Shown here one piece after another: positions 42,053-51,619 of a stretch of 64,000 bases of DNA (its first letter is position 1; each line of letters starts with the position of its first letter). A model generated the notes under the pieces. The model worked only from the letters and a program-made list of their open reading frames with translations. It was not told the DNA's origin and searched no databases. The position numbers and the translations under genes were made by a program. Origin of the DNA: Fodinibius sp964490705 (lineage in GTDB: Bacteria > Bacteroidota > Rhodothermia > Balneolales > Balneolaceae). The DNA lies in contig CAZBCG010000004.1 in NCBI GenBank assembly GCA_964490705.1, forward strand, positions 1 to 64,000. The letters are read 5' to 3'.

Positions 42053-42075
42053 TCTACGACGGATAACCGAAGCGG

Positions 42076-43764
42076 ATGTTTGGAAAAAGTGAATATATTG
42101 GACTTTCTGTACAGGATGATGCCATCCGTGTAGCACGTCTCCGCGTGGATGGGAAAAATGTAAAACTAGTGAAGCTTGATCGGTTTTCGCTGGTTGAGAA
42201 GATTGCCGATGAGTCATCTGTTCAGGACTCCGAAGGGGGAGCAAGGGATTCATCCTTCGGTGAAGAAGATGCCGATGATATTTTTGGCCTCGACGAGGAT
42301 GAGGAGGATCAAGAGGAAGAAGAAATTGATTTCGAAGACTTAGAAGCTGAGGAAGATGAAGATATTGCAATGGATATGGTGGATGAGGCTGAAACGCCGC
42401 AATCCAATGAGTTATTAGTATATAATCTCCTCTCAGAGATTGATTCCGAAAAGGTTTATTTGGGGCTCAATATTCCGGCCGGCCAGACAATTTTTCAAGT
42501 TATACGCGAGACCGATTTTAATGAGGTTAAGCAGAAAGACCTTATTGAAGATTTGGAGAATAAGTTGGAATCCATTTATGGAACGCCTAAGTCTCCAGAT
42601 AACTACTCCTATGAAATTCGAGAAGACGGCTCACTCTTGCTGGCCTCTATTGAGGATGAGTCGGCAACGCTTAAATTGGTTAACAATGCCAGGGAGTTAT
42701 ATTCCGGCAAATTGGCCATCCAAAATATCATACCCGATGAAATTGGCCTTGTTGGTCTTGTTCGGGCTAATTATGAGCTCGGAGCCGATGAAATAACGGG
42801 TATTATCCAGTTTGGGAAAGAAAAATGCCGCGTTGTTTTTATGAAAGGCGAAGAGGTGTGGTTGGTTTCTCCTATCATTAATGAAGGAACCAATCAAAAA
42901 TCTTTTTTAAATACGGTATTCAGTAAAATTCTTTTTCAGCTTGATACCGGTGAAGTTCCCAGCCTTGATCGTATTTTGCTAGCCAATAATACAAAAGGTG
43001 ATGAGGCGGTAGAGTTTTTTGGTGACAACTTCCCCGATATTCATGTCGAGAATCTTTCTTTGAAAGACGAATTTTTCGATACCGAACATGTTGATCCGTC
43101 GAGTATACCGTCATTTACTACTGCTATCGGATCGGCACTGGCCGCTTCTGGAGCCGCTGATGAAGACTTTCCAAAGATTTCGTTCGTCCCGAAATATGTA
43201 GCTGATCGGCAGAAGATTTTTAAACTGCAGTGGCACGGCATGCTTATTCTGTTTTTGATATTCTTGGCACCTATAACATTTAATTACTTTTATACGCAGA
43301 ATGCTCAACAGATCGACTCTCTTTCAAGCGAGTTGGAACAGATGAATTCGAGAATTGAGCGATTAAACCCCATTGTAAACAATTATAATGAGCTTGAAGG
43401 TGACCTGACTACGTTGAAGGAGAAGCTTACCATGTTGGATACACTTACCGAAGGAAGCAGAGAATGGTCGGCAAAACTGTCTATTCTCAATGATGGCATA
43501 CAGGATGTGGGGAGCAGCTGGCTTACGTCCTTTTCGGAGCAGTCGGCCGAGAGTATATTTATTCAGGGATATACGTTATATCGAAACCGTGTTCCTCAGA
43601 TTGTCAATATTTTTGAAGATGCTACTTTAATGAATGTGAATAACGAAGAAATCAGGGAACAGCAGGTATATACATTTGCAATCTTAGTTCATGAGTTTAC
43701 GACTACAGATTCATTATATTCTCCGCCAACACCAGAAGAGGTTGAAAATTTAATAGCTAACTAG
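42076..43764 (+). CDS. PilM-PilN fusion protein
   Basis: 562 residues. Residues 1 to about 370 are a divergent PilM/actin-like cytoplasmic ATPase-fold domain (EYIGLSVQDDAIRVARLRVD at the start), with an unusual acidic insertion at about 50-105 (FGLDEDEEDQEEEEIDFEDL). A transmembrane helix (GMLILFLIFLAPITFNYFY, about 388-408) leads to a coiled coil (SLSSELEQMNSRIERLNPIV) and a PilN-like periplasmic domain. PilM and PilN are separate in type IVa pili; joined they copy the layout of GspL. It forms the alignment complex with the next two gene products. Similarity is at the level of architecture, so the assignment of each half is an inference. Confidence 0.75.
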   Translation: MFGKSEYIGLSVQDDAIRVARLRVDGKNVKLVKLDRFSLVEKIADESSVQDSEGGARDSSFGEEDADDIFGLDEDEEDQEEEEIDFEDLEAEEDEDIAMDMVDEAETPQSNELLVYNLLSEIDSEKVYLGLNIPAGQTIFQVIRETDFNEVKQKDLIEDLENKLESIYGTPKSPDNYSYEIREDGSLLLASIEDESATLKLVNNARELYSGKLAIQNIIPDEIGLVGLVRANYELGADEITGIIQFGKEKCRVVFMKGEEVWLVSPIINEGTNQKSFLNTVFSKILFQLDTGEVPSLDRILLANNTKGDEAVEFFGDNFPDIHVENLSLKDEFFDTEHVDPSSIPSFTTAIGSALAASGAADEDFPKISFVPKYVADRQKIFKLQWHGMLILFLIFLAPITFNYFYTQNAQQIDSLSSELEQMNSRIERLNPIVNNYNELEGDLTTLKEKLTMLDTLTEGSREWSAKLSILNDGIQDVGSSWLTSFSEQSAESIFIQGYTLYRNRVPQIVNIFEDATLMNVNNEEIREQQVYTFAILVHEFTTTDSLYSPPTPEEVENLIAN

Positions 43765-43781
43765 AATAGGTAGCGGTTTCT

Positions 43782-44657
43782 ATGTCCTACGGAGTTCGAA
43801 ATACACTTATTTTATTGGTTGTCTTGGCCGTATTTATTGGCGGCGGATGGAGTTATGTTTACTTCTATCAGCAACCTAAAATCGAGCGCCTTCAGGGACA
43901 AGTGCAACAGGTTCGTCAGGAAATGAATAATAAGCAGCAAATTGCGGATCGTTATCCTAAGCTTAAAACGCAATTTGAGAAGGCCCGAGAGTTCTTCAAT
44001 AACTATAATAAAGCACTTTATCCTAACAGTAATGAAGATAATGTGTATGAATTTTTAAATAATGCCAATTCTGGATCAGCCTATACAGATTTCACCTTTA
44101 GCTTTAATGATTCGACCCAACAAGGGCAGTATGGTACCATGGAAATGCAGGTATCGGGTGAAGCGTTTTATCGGAATTTTAATAACTTTATTCGGCAAAT
44201 AGAGTTAAGCAGACCACTTAATAAAATTGATGAGATTTCCATCAATCCCATTAATGAACTGGATTCTTATGGGAAGGTGACATTTAATTTTACCATAACC
44301 AGTTTTTATGACCGAGTTACATTATTGGGGCAATCGAATCTGGCTATTACAAATAATGTGCTCGGATCAGTGTACAATCCATTTTTCCCGCTGATACGGT
44401 CAGTTGCAGGAAATGAAAATAATCTGATCGATGTGGAACAAAGTTCTTTATTAGCAATCAGTGGCGGTACTGTGTTTATACTGGACCAAAATGGAGTGAT
44501 GCAGAAATTATCAAAAGGAGATGAAGTGTATCTGGGAGAGTTAACGAATATAGATGTCAATCAGGGCTCGGCGACATTTAGGCTAAACAAGGGGGGAATT
44601 ATTGAACGGTTAACCTTGCAGCTTAATAATGATGAAGAAAATCAAAGTAGTAACTAA
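43782..44657 (+). CDS. PilO-like protein with PilP/GspC-like C-terminal domain
   Basis: 291 residues. A transmembrane helix (LILLVVLAVFIGGGWSYVYF, about 9-28), a coiled coil (RLQGQVQQVRQEMNNKQQIA) and a PilO ferredoxin-like domain up to about 185. The last 80 residues (SSLLAISGGTVFILDQNGVM, then LSKGDEVYLGELTNIDVNQG and a final LTLQL strand) follow the pattern of the PilP/GspC homology domain, which touches the secretin. No separate pilP is present. It is 17 bp after the PilM-PilN gene and 1 bp before the secretin gene. Confidence 0.72.
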   Translation: MSYGVRNTLILLVVLAVFIGGGWSYVYFYQQPKIERLQGQVQQVRQEMNNKQQIADRYPKLKTQFEKAREFFNNYNKALYPNSNEDNVYEFLNNANSGSAYTDFTFSFNDSTQQGQYGTMEMQVSGEAFYRNFNNFIRQIELSRPLNKIDEISINPINELDSYGKVTFNFTITSFYDRVTLLGQSNLAITNNVLGSVYNPFFPLIRSVAGNENNLIDVEQSSLLAISGGTVFILDQNGVMQKLSKGDEVYLGELTNIDVNQGSATFRLNKGGIIERLTLQLNNDEENQSSN

Positions 44658-44658
44658 T

Positions 44659-46584
44659 ATGAAACTCTACAGATTTAATATTTTTGCGACGGTATTGTTT
44701 GCATGCCTATTTGTTTTAGTTACTGGTGTGCAAAGTCAAAACAAGGATAAGCTGCCTGCAGAATTCCGGGAATATACCAATCCCGAAGAAATTGTAACCT
44801 TTGATAGAACAACCGCTTTTTCGCGAGCTCTGGATGTAATCAACGAATTTGCCCAAGAATATCGTGGAAAAATTGTTCTTGATCGAACGCAAACCGAGGG
44901 TAATATTGGGATTTCTGTACCTGCCATGCACTGGATGGATGCCCTGAAACTCATTCTGAAAGTCAAAGGGCTTATGTTGCTCGAACAAGTAGAATTCTTT
45001 GAAATTGTAACCGTCGAATCTCAACAGTCTCCTGATGTACAGACACAGGCTGCTACAGGTGATGGCGGTGGTGAAGGACCAGTTGCCACGACCCAAACAC
45101 ATGAAGTGCGGATAAATGCTATATTTTTTGAAGGTAATCGTCGAGCTCTCCAAGAAATCGGCGTTGATTGGTCCACCATATCCGAAAATGTACCCGAAGC
45201 CATTCTTGGCGGTGGGCAACAAGGCGGTGGAGGCCAGGGTGGTCAGGGGTCAGGCACGCAAATTCCCAACTCGGGTTTTAATGGTCCATTTGTGCAGGTA
45301 AACTCTAAAGGGGCACAGAATGTATCACAAGAAGTGTTTAATGCCTTGGTAAATATCGGCGAAATTGGTACAACCGGTATTAGTGTACAGGCCCTATTTA
45401 GTGCATTTGAAGCTGATAACCTGGGAGAAATTTTAGCATCACCAACCGTTAAGGTTATGGACGGCGAAGATGGTCGTATCCAGGTGGGACAGGACTTTTC
45501 TATTAAACAGCGAGATATTGCCGGAAATGTTATCGAGGATTTCTTTAGCGTGGGTACTATTCTGGAAGTTACCCCACAAGTGATTGAACAGAACGACACA
45601 ACGTTTGTTCATCTGGATATTATTGCGGAGCGGTCAACTGCACAGCCCGACCCGGTTAGCACGATCATCAACAAACAGGAAGCTTCTACACAGGCTTTAT
45701 TACTAGATGGAGAAGCGACGGTCATTGCCGGGTTGTACAGTACGGAACGTTCCGAAGTGCGACGTGGTGTTCCCATCCTGAAAGATTTGCCGCCATGGGT
45801 TTTCGGCTTGCGTTATTTGTTTGGTTATAACTCTACGGACACTTCTATGCGAGAATTAGTGATCCTCTTGCAGGCATCCATAGAGCCGACTATCCCTGAA
45901 CGTATAGCAAACGCAGAAGATGAAGGTTTTCGTAATAAATATGAAGTCTTGCGGGATGAACGCCAGCGCATGCGACAAGAGGTTGAGGAATCTGATAAGG
46001 CTAAAATCACGGATTCGTATGATGATCTTGAGAATTTAGAATCTAATATGAATAAACAAAATAACCTTGATGAGTCAGAGCCTCAGCCGCAGGAAACAGA
46101 GCAGTCCAAATCACAGCAGCAGGATACTACCCAAAAAACGTCTGAGAAAGAGCAGCCCTCGGACCAGCAAGAGGAGGACAAAGAAGAAGCTCCTGCCATT
46201 TCTGATCCTGAAGTTAAGACTGAAAAAGTTGAACTAAATCTTGGCGGCGACGATGAGTCCCAAGAGCAAGAAGGCAAAGCTCAACAAAATAATGAGCAGG
46301 TGGAGACTGAGAAGTCTGACCAAGCTCAGCAGGAGATGTCACAAGATACGCCAACGAAAAACTACTACATTATCGGCGGGGCGTTTAGGCAACCTTCTAA
46401 TGCGAAAAATTTTCGAAATCAGTTGGCCGAAAAGGGATATGGAGATGCTGTTCTTGTGCGCAAAAAAGACAATGGCTGGATGTTTGTAGCCTATAATGCC
46501 TATGATGATCTTGGCAATGCTCAAGACGCTCTCAATAGCGTACAGCAAGAGAATTCGGAGGCATGGCTATACAGAGCCAATTAG
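44659..46584 (+). CDS. Secretin with C-terminal SPOR domain
   Basis: 641 residues from the ATG at 44659 (10 earlier residues in frame overlap pilO and would precede the signal). Signal peptide FNIFATVLFACLFVLVTGVQ. A short N-terminal STN/N0-N1 part (TEGNIGISVPAMHWMDALKL) is followed by a secretin domain of about 110-400 with GGGQQGGGGQGGQGSG loop, ILASPTVKVMDGEDGRIQVG and PILKDLPPWVFGLRYLFGYN. A Gln/Glu-rich linker of about 140 residues ends in a SPOR domain (YYIIGGAFRQPSNAKNFRNQ) that in relatives binds denuded peptidoglycan. It is the outer-membrane channel of the machine; the usual AMIN domains are absent. Confidence 0.88.
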   Translation: MKLYRFNIFATVLFACLFVLVTGVQSQNKDKLPAEFREYTNPEEIVTFDRTTAFSRALDVINEFAQEYRGKIVLDRTQTEGNIGISVPAMHWMDALKLILKVKGLMLLEQVEFFEIVTVESQQSPDVQTQAATGDGGGEGPVATTQTHEVRINAIFFEGNRRALQEIGVDWSTISENVPEAILGGGQQGGGGQGGQGSGTQIPNSGFNGPFVQVNSKGAQNVSQEVFNALVNIGEIGTTGISVQALFSAFEADNLGEILASPTVKVMDGEDGRIQVGQDFSIKQRDIAGNVIEDFFSVGTILEVTPQVIEQNDTTFVHLDIIAERSTAQPDPVSTIINKQEASTQALLLDGEATVIAGLYSTERSEVRRGVPILKDLPPWVFGLRYLFGYNSTDTSMRELVILLQASIEPTIPERIANAEDEGFRNKYEVLRDERQRMRQEVEESDKAKITDSYDDLENLESNMNKQNNLDESEPQPQETEQSKSQQQDTTQKTSEKEQPSDQQEEDKEEAPAISDPEVKTEKVELNLGGDDESQEQEGKAQQNNEQVETEKSDQAQQEMSQDTPTKNYYIIGGAFRQPSNAKNFRNQLAEKGYGDAVLVRKKDNGWMFVAYNAYDDLGNAQDALNSVQQENSEAWLYRAN

Positions 46585-46645
46585 TACGATATTAAAAAAC
46601 AGATACAGTTTCGGTATTAGATCGTACTGAGACCGCATCTGTTAT

Positions 46646-47746
46646 CTATGGTGCCATCATTGGAATCGTTCGCTGACTGTTAATCGTGCGGTACCGCTTC
46701 ATGAGGTTTGCTGTAAGGCAGGAGTGGATCGGTAGAATGTAAATTACATCTCCAACATTGTATCGTTCGATAACTTTCCCATCACATCGCACGACGCCGT
46801 GTTCTTGCGAAAGAGCATGTAAATACATCTTGGGATGAACTATCTGCCAATGATTATTGGTGATTTCCGCTGCAAGCCCATAGTGCTCATTTTTTCTTTG
46901 TGTTATCTTATCCTTTGAAAAGTGAACAGCTCCACCGTGGAGGATTAGTTCATTACGGTCGGGGTATCGATCTACGATAGGACACGTCATGGCTACGGCA
47001 ATGTCTTTGACGTTACAGCTCCCAATGTGATGCTGCATCAGATCATAGAACACAAAATTACCGGGACTGATTGCGTCGATCCCCGAAAATGTAGTAGCAA
47101 CCGAACAACAGGGGGTATCGCCGACACAAATCTCAAAAAAAGATTCTGCCAGCGATGAAAATTCACTTTGCAATCCCTCGCATTGTGATTCTATTGATTG
47201 ATGAATATTTAAAATTTGCTGTTCCGATCGAGCCTGATACGAATGCCCGGGATGAGAGTAAAAACCAATCCAACGCAGCCTATTGGTGTTCTTAATAGTT
47301 GTGATCAGTTTACTTATTTCCTCTTTTTGATTTGGTCGCAATCCCGTTCGTCCCGCCCCGCTGTCAATTTCGATATATGTCGCGAGGGTGTTATTTAAGT
47401 TGTTATCCAGTCGTTTGGCAACCTCAACGCTGTTTACGAGTAGCGTCAGGTCAATTTGGGCAGCCAAGTGGTCAATAGCATCAGTGTCTCTGGGATTTAC
47501 GGGAAAAGCAATAGTGATGTCCTGCCAGCCGGCATCGGCAAAATACCGAGCCATTTGTACAGACGAGACGGTAATGGTTTGTGCCCCCGCTTCTCGAATC
47601 CAGCGACCCACTTTTGCTGATTGATGGGTCTTCATGTGAGGCTTGAATGCCACTCCGTTATTTTGGGCTTTTTTAGCCATCCGGCGAATATTGGCACGGC
47701 AAACTTCTTCACTTAGCAATAATGTGGGAGAAGAAATTGTTTCCAT
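46646..47746 (-). CDS. D-threonine aldolase/D-serine dehydratase-like PLP enzyme
   Basis: 366 residues. An alanine-racemase-type barrel binds PLP at the lysine in FKPHMKTHQ (about 35-40). The fold-specific EIDSGAGRTGLRP and the Zn-binding His-Cys pair in ILPIHSCLTANLM at the C-terminus are present, as in metal-dependent D-threonine aldolases and DSD1-type dehydratases. It cleaves D-beta-hydroxy amino acids or related compounds. It is convergent with the secretin gene and unrelated to the pilus. Confidence 0.85.
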   Translation of the reverse strand: METISSPTLLLSEEVCRANIRRMAKKAQNNGVAFKPHMKTHQSAKVGRWIREAGAQTITVSSVQMARYFADAGWQDITIAFPVNPRDTDAIDHLAAQIDLTLLVNSVEVAKRLDNNLNNTLATYIEIDSGAGRTGLRPNQKEEISKLITTIKNTNRLRWIGFYSHPGHSYQARSEQQILNIHQSIESQCEGLQSEFSSLAESFFEICVGDTPCCSVATTFSGIDAISPGNFVFYDLMQHHIGSCNVKDIAVAMTCPIVDRYPDRNELILHGGAVHFSKDKITQRKNEHYGLAAEITNNHWQIVHPKMYLHALSQEHGVVRCDGKVIERYNVGDVIYILPIHSCLTANLMKRYRTINSQRTIPMMAP

Positions 47747-47766
47747 ATTAATATCAATATTATCCT

Positions 47767-47804
47767 AAAAAAAGACCCCGACGGCATATATTGCTTGTCG
47801 GGGT
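47767..47804 (-). terminator. Intrinsic terminator
   Basis: ACCCCGAC (47775-47782) pairs with GTCGGGGT (47797-47804); the minus strand continues with seven T. It ends the dipeptidase transcript. Confidence 0.85.
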
Positions 47805-47825
47805 AGTATAGAAAAGTTACGAAAA

Positions 47826-49055
47826 TCAGTTACTGCCGTTCGGAGATTTCATCATTTCGGCCACTTCATTAACGCGATTCCAAACGCGAAAGATATTGCC
47901 GGAGGCTATTTTTTGGATATCCTCTTCCGTGTATCCTCGCTCAAGAAGTTCAGCAAACAGGTTGGGATAGGTGGACACATCCTTAAGTCCAACGGGCAGG
48001 GTAGGGCCAACGCCGTCATAATCAGATCCGAGCCCAACATGTTCTATTCCCACGAGATCAACAACGTGATCGATATGGTCGGCAACCTTTTCGACGGTAC
48101 TGAATTTGAAGTTTTCCTGGAAGTATGTTTGGCGGAATTCCTGTGCCTCTTCGCTACCGGGTTCCAGACCCTTCTTTTCTATTTTTTGATTAATTTCGCT
48201 ACGCACCCGATCCCTGCTGTTGTTGGATGCGCTATCCAAAAAGGTAGAGCCAAAGTTGATCATAATTACCCCTTCATTCTCCCCCAGTTGTTTGATCAAA
48301 TCGTCACTCATGTTACGTTCAAATCCGGGAGTAAAATGCCGGCACGAAGAGTGTGTAGCTACCACGGGAGCTTTGGTTGCTTCCATCACATCGTAAAATG
48401 CCTGGTCAGTAATATGGGAGACATCTACCATCATTCCCACACTATTCATTTCTGTAATAAGATCCATTCCAAAATCGCTGAGACCGTTGTGTGTATTTTC
48501 GGTGGTATCGTATGAAGAATCGCTGATTTGATTGTCTTTGGCATGGGCCAGGGTGATGTAGCGAATTCCGCGGTCATAAAAATATTGCACATTTTCGAGG
48601 TTAGTGCCGATAGGAGCACCGTTTTCCATACCCATGGGCAGTGAGATTAATCCCTCCTCAAATTGCGATTCAATTTCATCAGGTGAGGTAGCCACGGCAA
48701 ATTTGTCGGGATTATCACTGGCAATGCCTTCTACCATGTCAATAAGACTGTCGGCTGCGGCTTTTGCTCCACCGGTTTCTTGGTATTCAACAGGAATGTA
48801 GATTGACATAAAGGGCGCATCGAGTCCCCCTTCTTTGGCCCGCGGATAGTCAAAATCACCGCCGGGAGCCTCCGTTGATATATCTTCCCAATTGCTTTTC
48901 AGTCGATAGGGCACATCAATATGACCATCAACGATGATATATTGCTGGGCCAGCTGTTCGGCTTGCTGCTGATATTCATTGGAGTCGGAACCGGCACAGC
49001 CTGCGAGTACAAGAACCGCTATACAAAAAAGACAATATTTTTTAATAAGATGCAT
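47826..49055 (-). CDS. Membrane dipeptidase (M19) lipoprotein
   Basis: 409 residues. Lipoprotein signal LFCIAVLVLAGCAGS. The amidohydrolase barrel has the metal ligands in IIVDGHIDVPYR (about 40-51), VATHSSCRHF (about 228-237) and GLGSDYDGVGP near the C-terminus. It cleaves dipeptides, including those with a D-residue, in the periplasm, using two zinc ions. Length and all ligand motifs are normal for renal-dipeptidase-like enzymes. It is divergent from the M28 peptidase gene. Confidence 0.92.
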   Translation of the reverse strand: MHLIKKYCLFCIAVLVLAGCAGSDSNEYQQQAEQLAQQYIIVDGHIDVPYRLKSNWEDISTEAPGGDFDYPRAKEGGLDAPFMSIYIPVEYQETGGAKAAADSLIDMVEGIASDNPDKFAVATSPDEIESQFEEGLISLPMGMENGAPIGTNLENVQYFYDRGIRYITLAHAKDNQISDSSYDTTENTHNGLSDFGMDLITEMNSVGMMVDVSHITDQAFYDVMEATKAPVVATHSSCRHFTPGFERNMSDDLIKQLGENEGVIMINFGSTFLDSASNNSRDRVRSEINQKIEKKGLEPGSEEAQEFRQTYFQENFKFSTVEKVADHIDHVVDLVGIEHVGLGSDYDGVGPTLPVGLKDVSTYPNLFAELLERGYTEEDIQKIASGNIFRVWNRVNEVAEMMKSPNGSN

Positions 49056-49212
49056 ATATTTGGTGTTAGGTTCATTTTTTCTGATATGATACTGGACGAA
49101 TAATAATTGTTTTGCAAATGTTATAAAAGCTTTTACAACATTTGGTCAACGAGACCTTTATCCTTAAATACACTCTTTAGGAAACTCTTCCAACTTATAA
49201 GCTTTTATTATT

Positions 49213-50601
49213 ATGTGTCTCAAAAAAATTATTCTTCCCTGTGTTTTAGGTGGATTGTTGTTCGGTTTTTTGGAGGGATGTTCATCCCCGGAACCGGAAA
49301 AAGAAACTGATGTAAAAGGTCAGATACCTAAGGTGTTAGAGCAGGTATCCACCGATTCTATCGAAGCTAATATTCGCACGTTGGCAGGTTTTCATACGCG
49401 GCATACTACCTCCGATACATCCAGTGATTCTGTTGGAATTGGTGCGGCCCGACGTTGGATATATGACAAGTTTCAGGAGTACCGCCAGGCATCCAACGGT
49501 CGTTTAAAAGTGAAATATGATAGCTATGTGGAGACGGAAAACAGCCGGATTGATGAGCCGACCAAAATTGTGAATATCGTAGGAACTCTTCCGGGTACAC
49601 AGCTTGAGAGCAAAGACCGGATGTATGTTGTTAGCGGCCATTATGATTCTCGGGTTTCTGATATCATGAACGACACTAGCTATGCACCGGGCGCTAATGA
49701 TGATGCTTCTGGCACTGCTGCGGTGATGGAGCTGGCGCGGGTAATGTCGCAGTATGAGTTCGATGCCACTATCGTTTTTATGGCCGTGGCGGGAGAAGAG
49801 CAGGGACTGCTGGGGGCCAATCATTTTGCTGAAAAGGCCACAAAAAGAAATATGGATATCGTTGCGATGTTTACCAATGATATTATCGGTAATACCATTA
49901 AAAGCAGTGATGGATCTGAAAACGATAGCACTGTGCGGGTTTTTGCCCAGGGGGTACCGCCCGACCGAAAATTGTCTGATTATCACCGGATGCTGCTTTA
50001 TACCGGCGGCGAAAATGATACACCATCACGACAGTTGGGGCGTTTTATGTACCGGATAGCCTCGAATGACAATGTTGATTTAACACCCAATATGATTTAT
50101 CGCAAAGACCGGTATTTGAGAGGAGGCGATCATTCAGCATTTTTGGATGAAGGGTATCCCGCCGTACGCATAAGTGAGCCTCACGAATATTATGAGCGTC
50201 AGCACCAGGATGTGCGCATGGAAGATGGCGTGCAGTATGGGGATCTTCCCAAATTTGTGGATTATCCCTATGTGGCGAAAGTGACAAAATTAAATGCGGC
50301 AACACTTACAACGTTGGCTAATGCGCCTGCGCGACCCGCCGAAGTTGGTATTAATGTATCGAAGCTTGAAAATAATACCACGCTGCGTTGGAAGGCCAAT
50401 GATGAACCTGACCTGAAAGGCTATGAAATAGTTTGGCGCGAGACACACGAACCCTACTGGCAGCACTCAGAGTTCGTAAGTGATACTACGACCTATACCG
50501 TTGAAGGAGTGTCAAAGGACAATTACCTATTTGGCGTACGGTCGGTTGATAAGCTGGGATACAAGAGCCCGGCCGTTTATCCGCTTCCATATCGAGAATA
50601 G
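49213..50601 (+). CDS. M28-family zinc peptidase lipoprotein with fibronectin-like domain
   Basis: 462 residues. Lipoprotein signal PCVLGGLLFGFLEGCSSPEP. The peptidase has the five metal-ligand segments GHYDS, PGANDDASGTAAV, AVAGEEQGLLGANHF, FTNDIIG and GGDHSAF. The last 90 residues form a fibronectin type III-like domain (TLRWKANDEPDLKGYEIVWR). It removes N-terminal amino acids or trims oligopeptides at the outer membrane. With the neighbouring M19 dipeptidase it makes a peptide-scavenging pair. Confidence 0.92.
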   Translation: MCLKKIILPCVLGGLLFGFLEGCSSPEPEKETDVKGQIPKVLEQVSTDSIEANIRTLAGFHTRHTTSDTSSDSVGIGAARRWIYDKFQEYRQASNGRLKVKYDSYVETENSRIDEPTKIVNIVGTLPGTQLESKDRMYVVSGHYDSRVSDIMNDTSYAPGANDDASGTAAVMELARVMSQYEFDATIVFMAVAGEEQGLLGANHFAEKATKRNMDIVAMFTNDIIGNTIKSSDGSENDSTVRVFAQGVPPDRKLSDYHRMLLYTGGENDTPSRQLGRFMYRIASNDNVDLTPNMIYRKDRYLRGGDHSAFLDEGYPAVRISEPHEYYERQHQDVRMEDGVQYGDLPKFVDYPYVAKVTKLNAATLTTLANAPARPAEVGINVSKLENNTTLRWKANDEPDLKGYEIVWRETHEPYWQHSEFVSDTTTYTVEGVSKDNYLFGVRSVDKLGYKSPAVYPLPYRE

Positions 50602-50605
50602 CGCT

Positions 50606-51112
50606 TTACGTTTGTTGGCTGATGCCTAATCCCCGTAAAAAATGCTCGATCTCTTTCTGTGATGATTCGCCAAAAAACAGGGGCCGTCCACTAAATTCGA
50701 ACAGGTACAGCTGGCGGTCACTGTCATTAAAATCGATTTTGAAGGCGGCAGATCGAGGTTGAAGCAGATAGTGAATGGAATTCTGTTTGGGAGGTGCCGG
50801 AATAATTTTTCGGATAGTCTTTTGCTCGAACTGTTCTTCCTGTATCACGTTACCATTTTTTTTATAGGAAACCAGCAGTAATTTATCTGATTCTTCGAGC
50901 GTAATTTTCAGCGGTCCGTTCATCATTTTGAGATATCCAAGCACCAACAAGGCGAAAAATATGAATGAGCAAAGCCGGATAATTCCGGTCCAAAACGGAT
51001 CCGACATATTCCAAAAAGTGATAAATAGCATTACGCAGACTACTCCTGAGATGATCGTGCCGATTTTCCAGATTTTGTAGGTTTGTTCTTCTACGGTGAT
51101 GGGGGTACTCAT
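50606..51112 (-). CDS. Two-helix membrane protein of unknown function
   Basis: 168 residues from the ATG at 51110-51112. Two transmembrane helices, IISGVVCVMLFITFWNM and LCSFIFFALLVLGYLKMM, are followed by a soluble beta-rich domain (PLKITLEESDKLLLVSYKKN) of about 100 residues resembling a PH-like fold. No family is assigned. It converges on the M28 gene, with 4 bp between stops. A GTG three codons upstream is another possible start. Confidence 0.62.
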   Translation of the reverse strand: MSTPITVEEQTYKIWKIGTIISGVVCVMLFITFWNMSDPFWTGIIRLCSFIFFALLVLGYLKMMNGPLKITLEESDKLLLVSYKKNGNVIQEEQFEQKTIRKIIPAPPKQNSIHYLLQPRSAAFKIDFNDSDRQLYLFEFSGRPLFFGESSQKEIEHFLRGLGISQQT

Positions 51113-51275
51113 TAAAGACACAGATTTTTTATTCAGCAGGTAAAGGTGTAGAGTTCGTAGAACGAGCCGCTTTACAAAGCCCTAAAATAAGGAATTATTT
51201 ATTGAAGATTAGTATTTGCAAATCGTTTTTAGCTGCGCTAGATTACCAAAAACAATAACAAAACCGACCATCATC

Positions 51276-51425
51276 ATGGGTAAAAAAAATAAGCAGTCGC
51301 CTCCCCAAAAAGAAATGTCAGAAGGTAAAGCCATTGCCATTACTGTGCTCTTGGTTGCTGCAGGACTCATTGCATTTATTTTTGCCATCCAGTTTCTGAT
51401 CGGTTATTTATTTCCCAATTGGTGA
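51276..51425 (+). CDS. Small single-helix membrane protein
   Basis: 49 residues from the ATG at 51276: a basic N-terminus MGKKNKQSPPQKEMSE, one transmembrane helix (AIAITVLLVAAGLIAFIFAI) and the end YLFPNW. The frame is open upstream, but the first 20 codons look non-coding. Small proteins of this plan are common in the group; the function is unknown. Confidence 0.55.
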   Translation: MGKKNKQSPPQKEMSEGKAIAITVLLVAAGLIAFIFAIQFLIGYLFPNW

Positions 51426-51619
51426 GTAATAAGTAGCTAAAGCCCCTCCTTTACATAAAACATGGATTTACTCCACTAGAAGTCTTTTCACCTCACTTTA
51501 TTAAAAAAATTTAATAAAACTTGTAACAATACGGTAGTGCAATACTCTAGTAAATAAACGGAAGGACTTTCTCCTGTTCTTGTTTAATCTTTTTTCGGGA
51601 ACTATAATGCTAGAGGACT

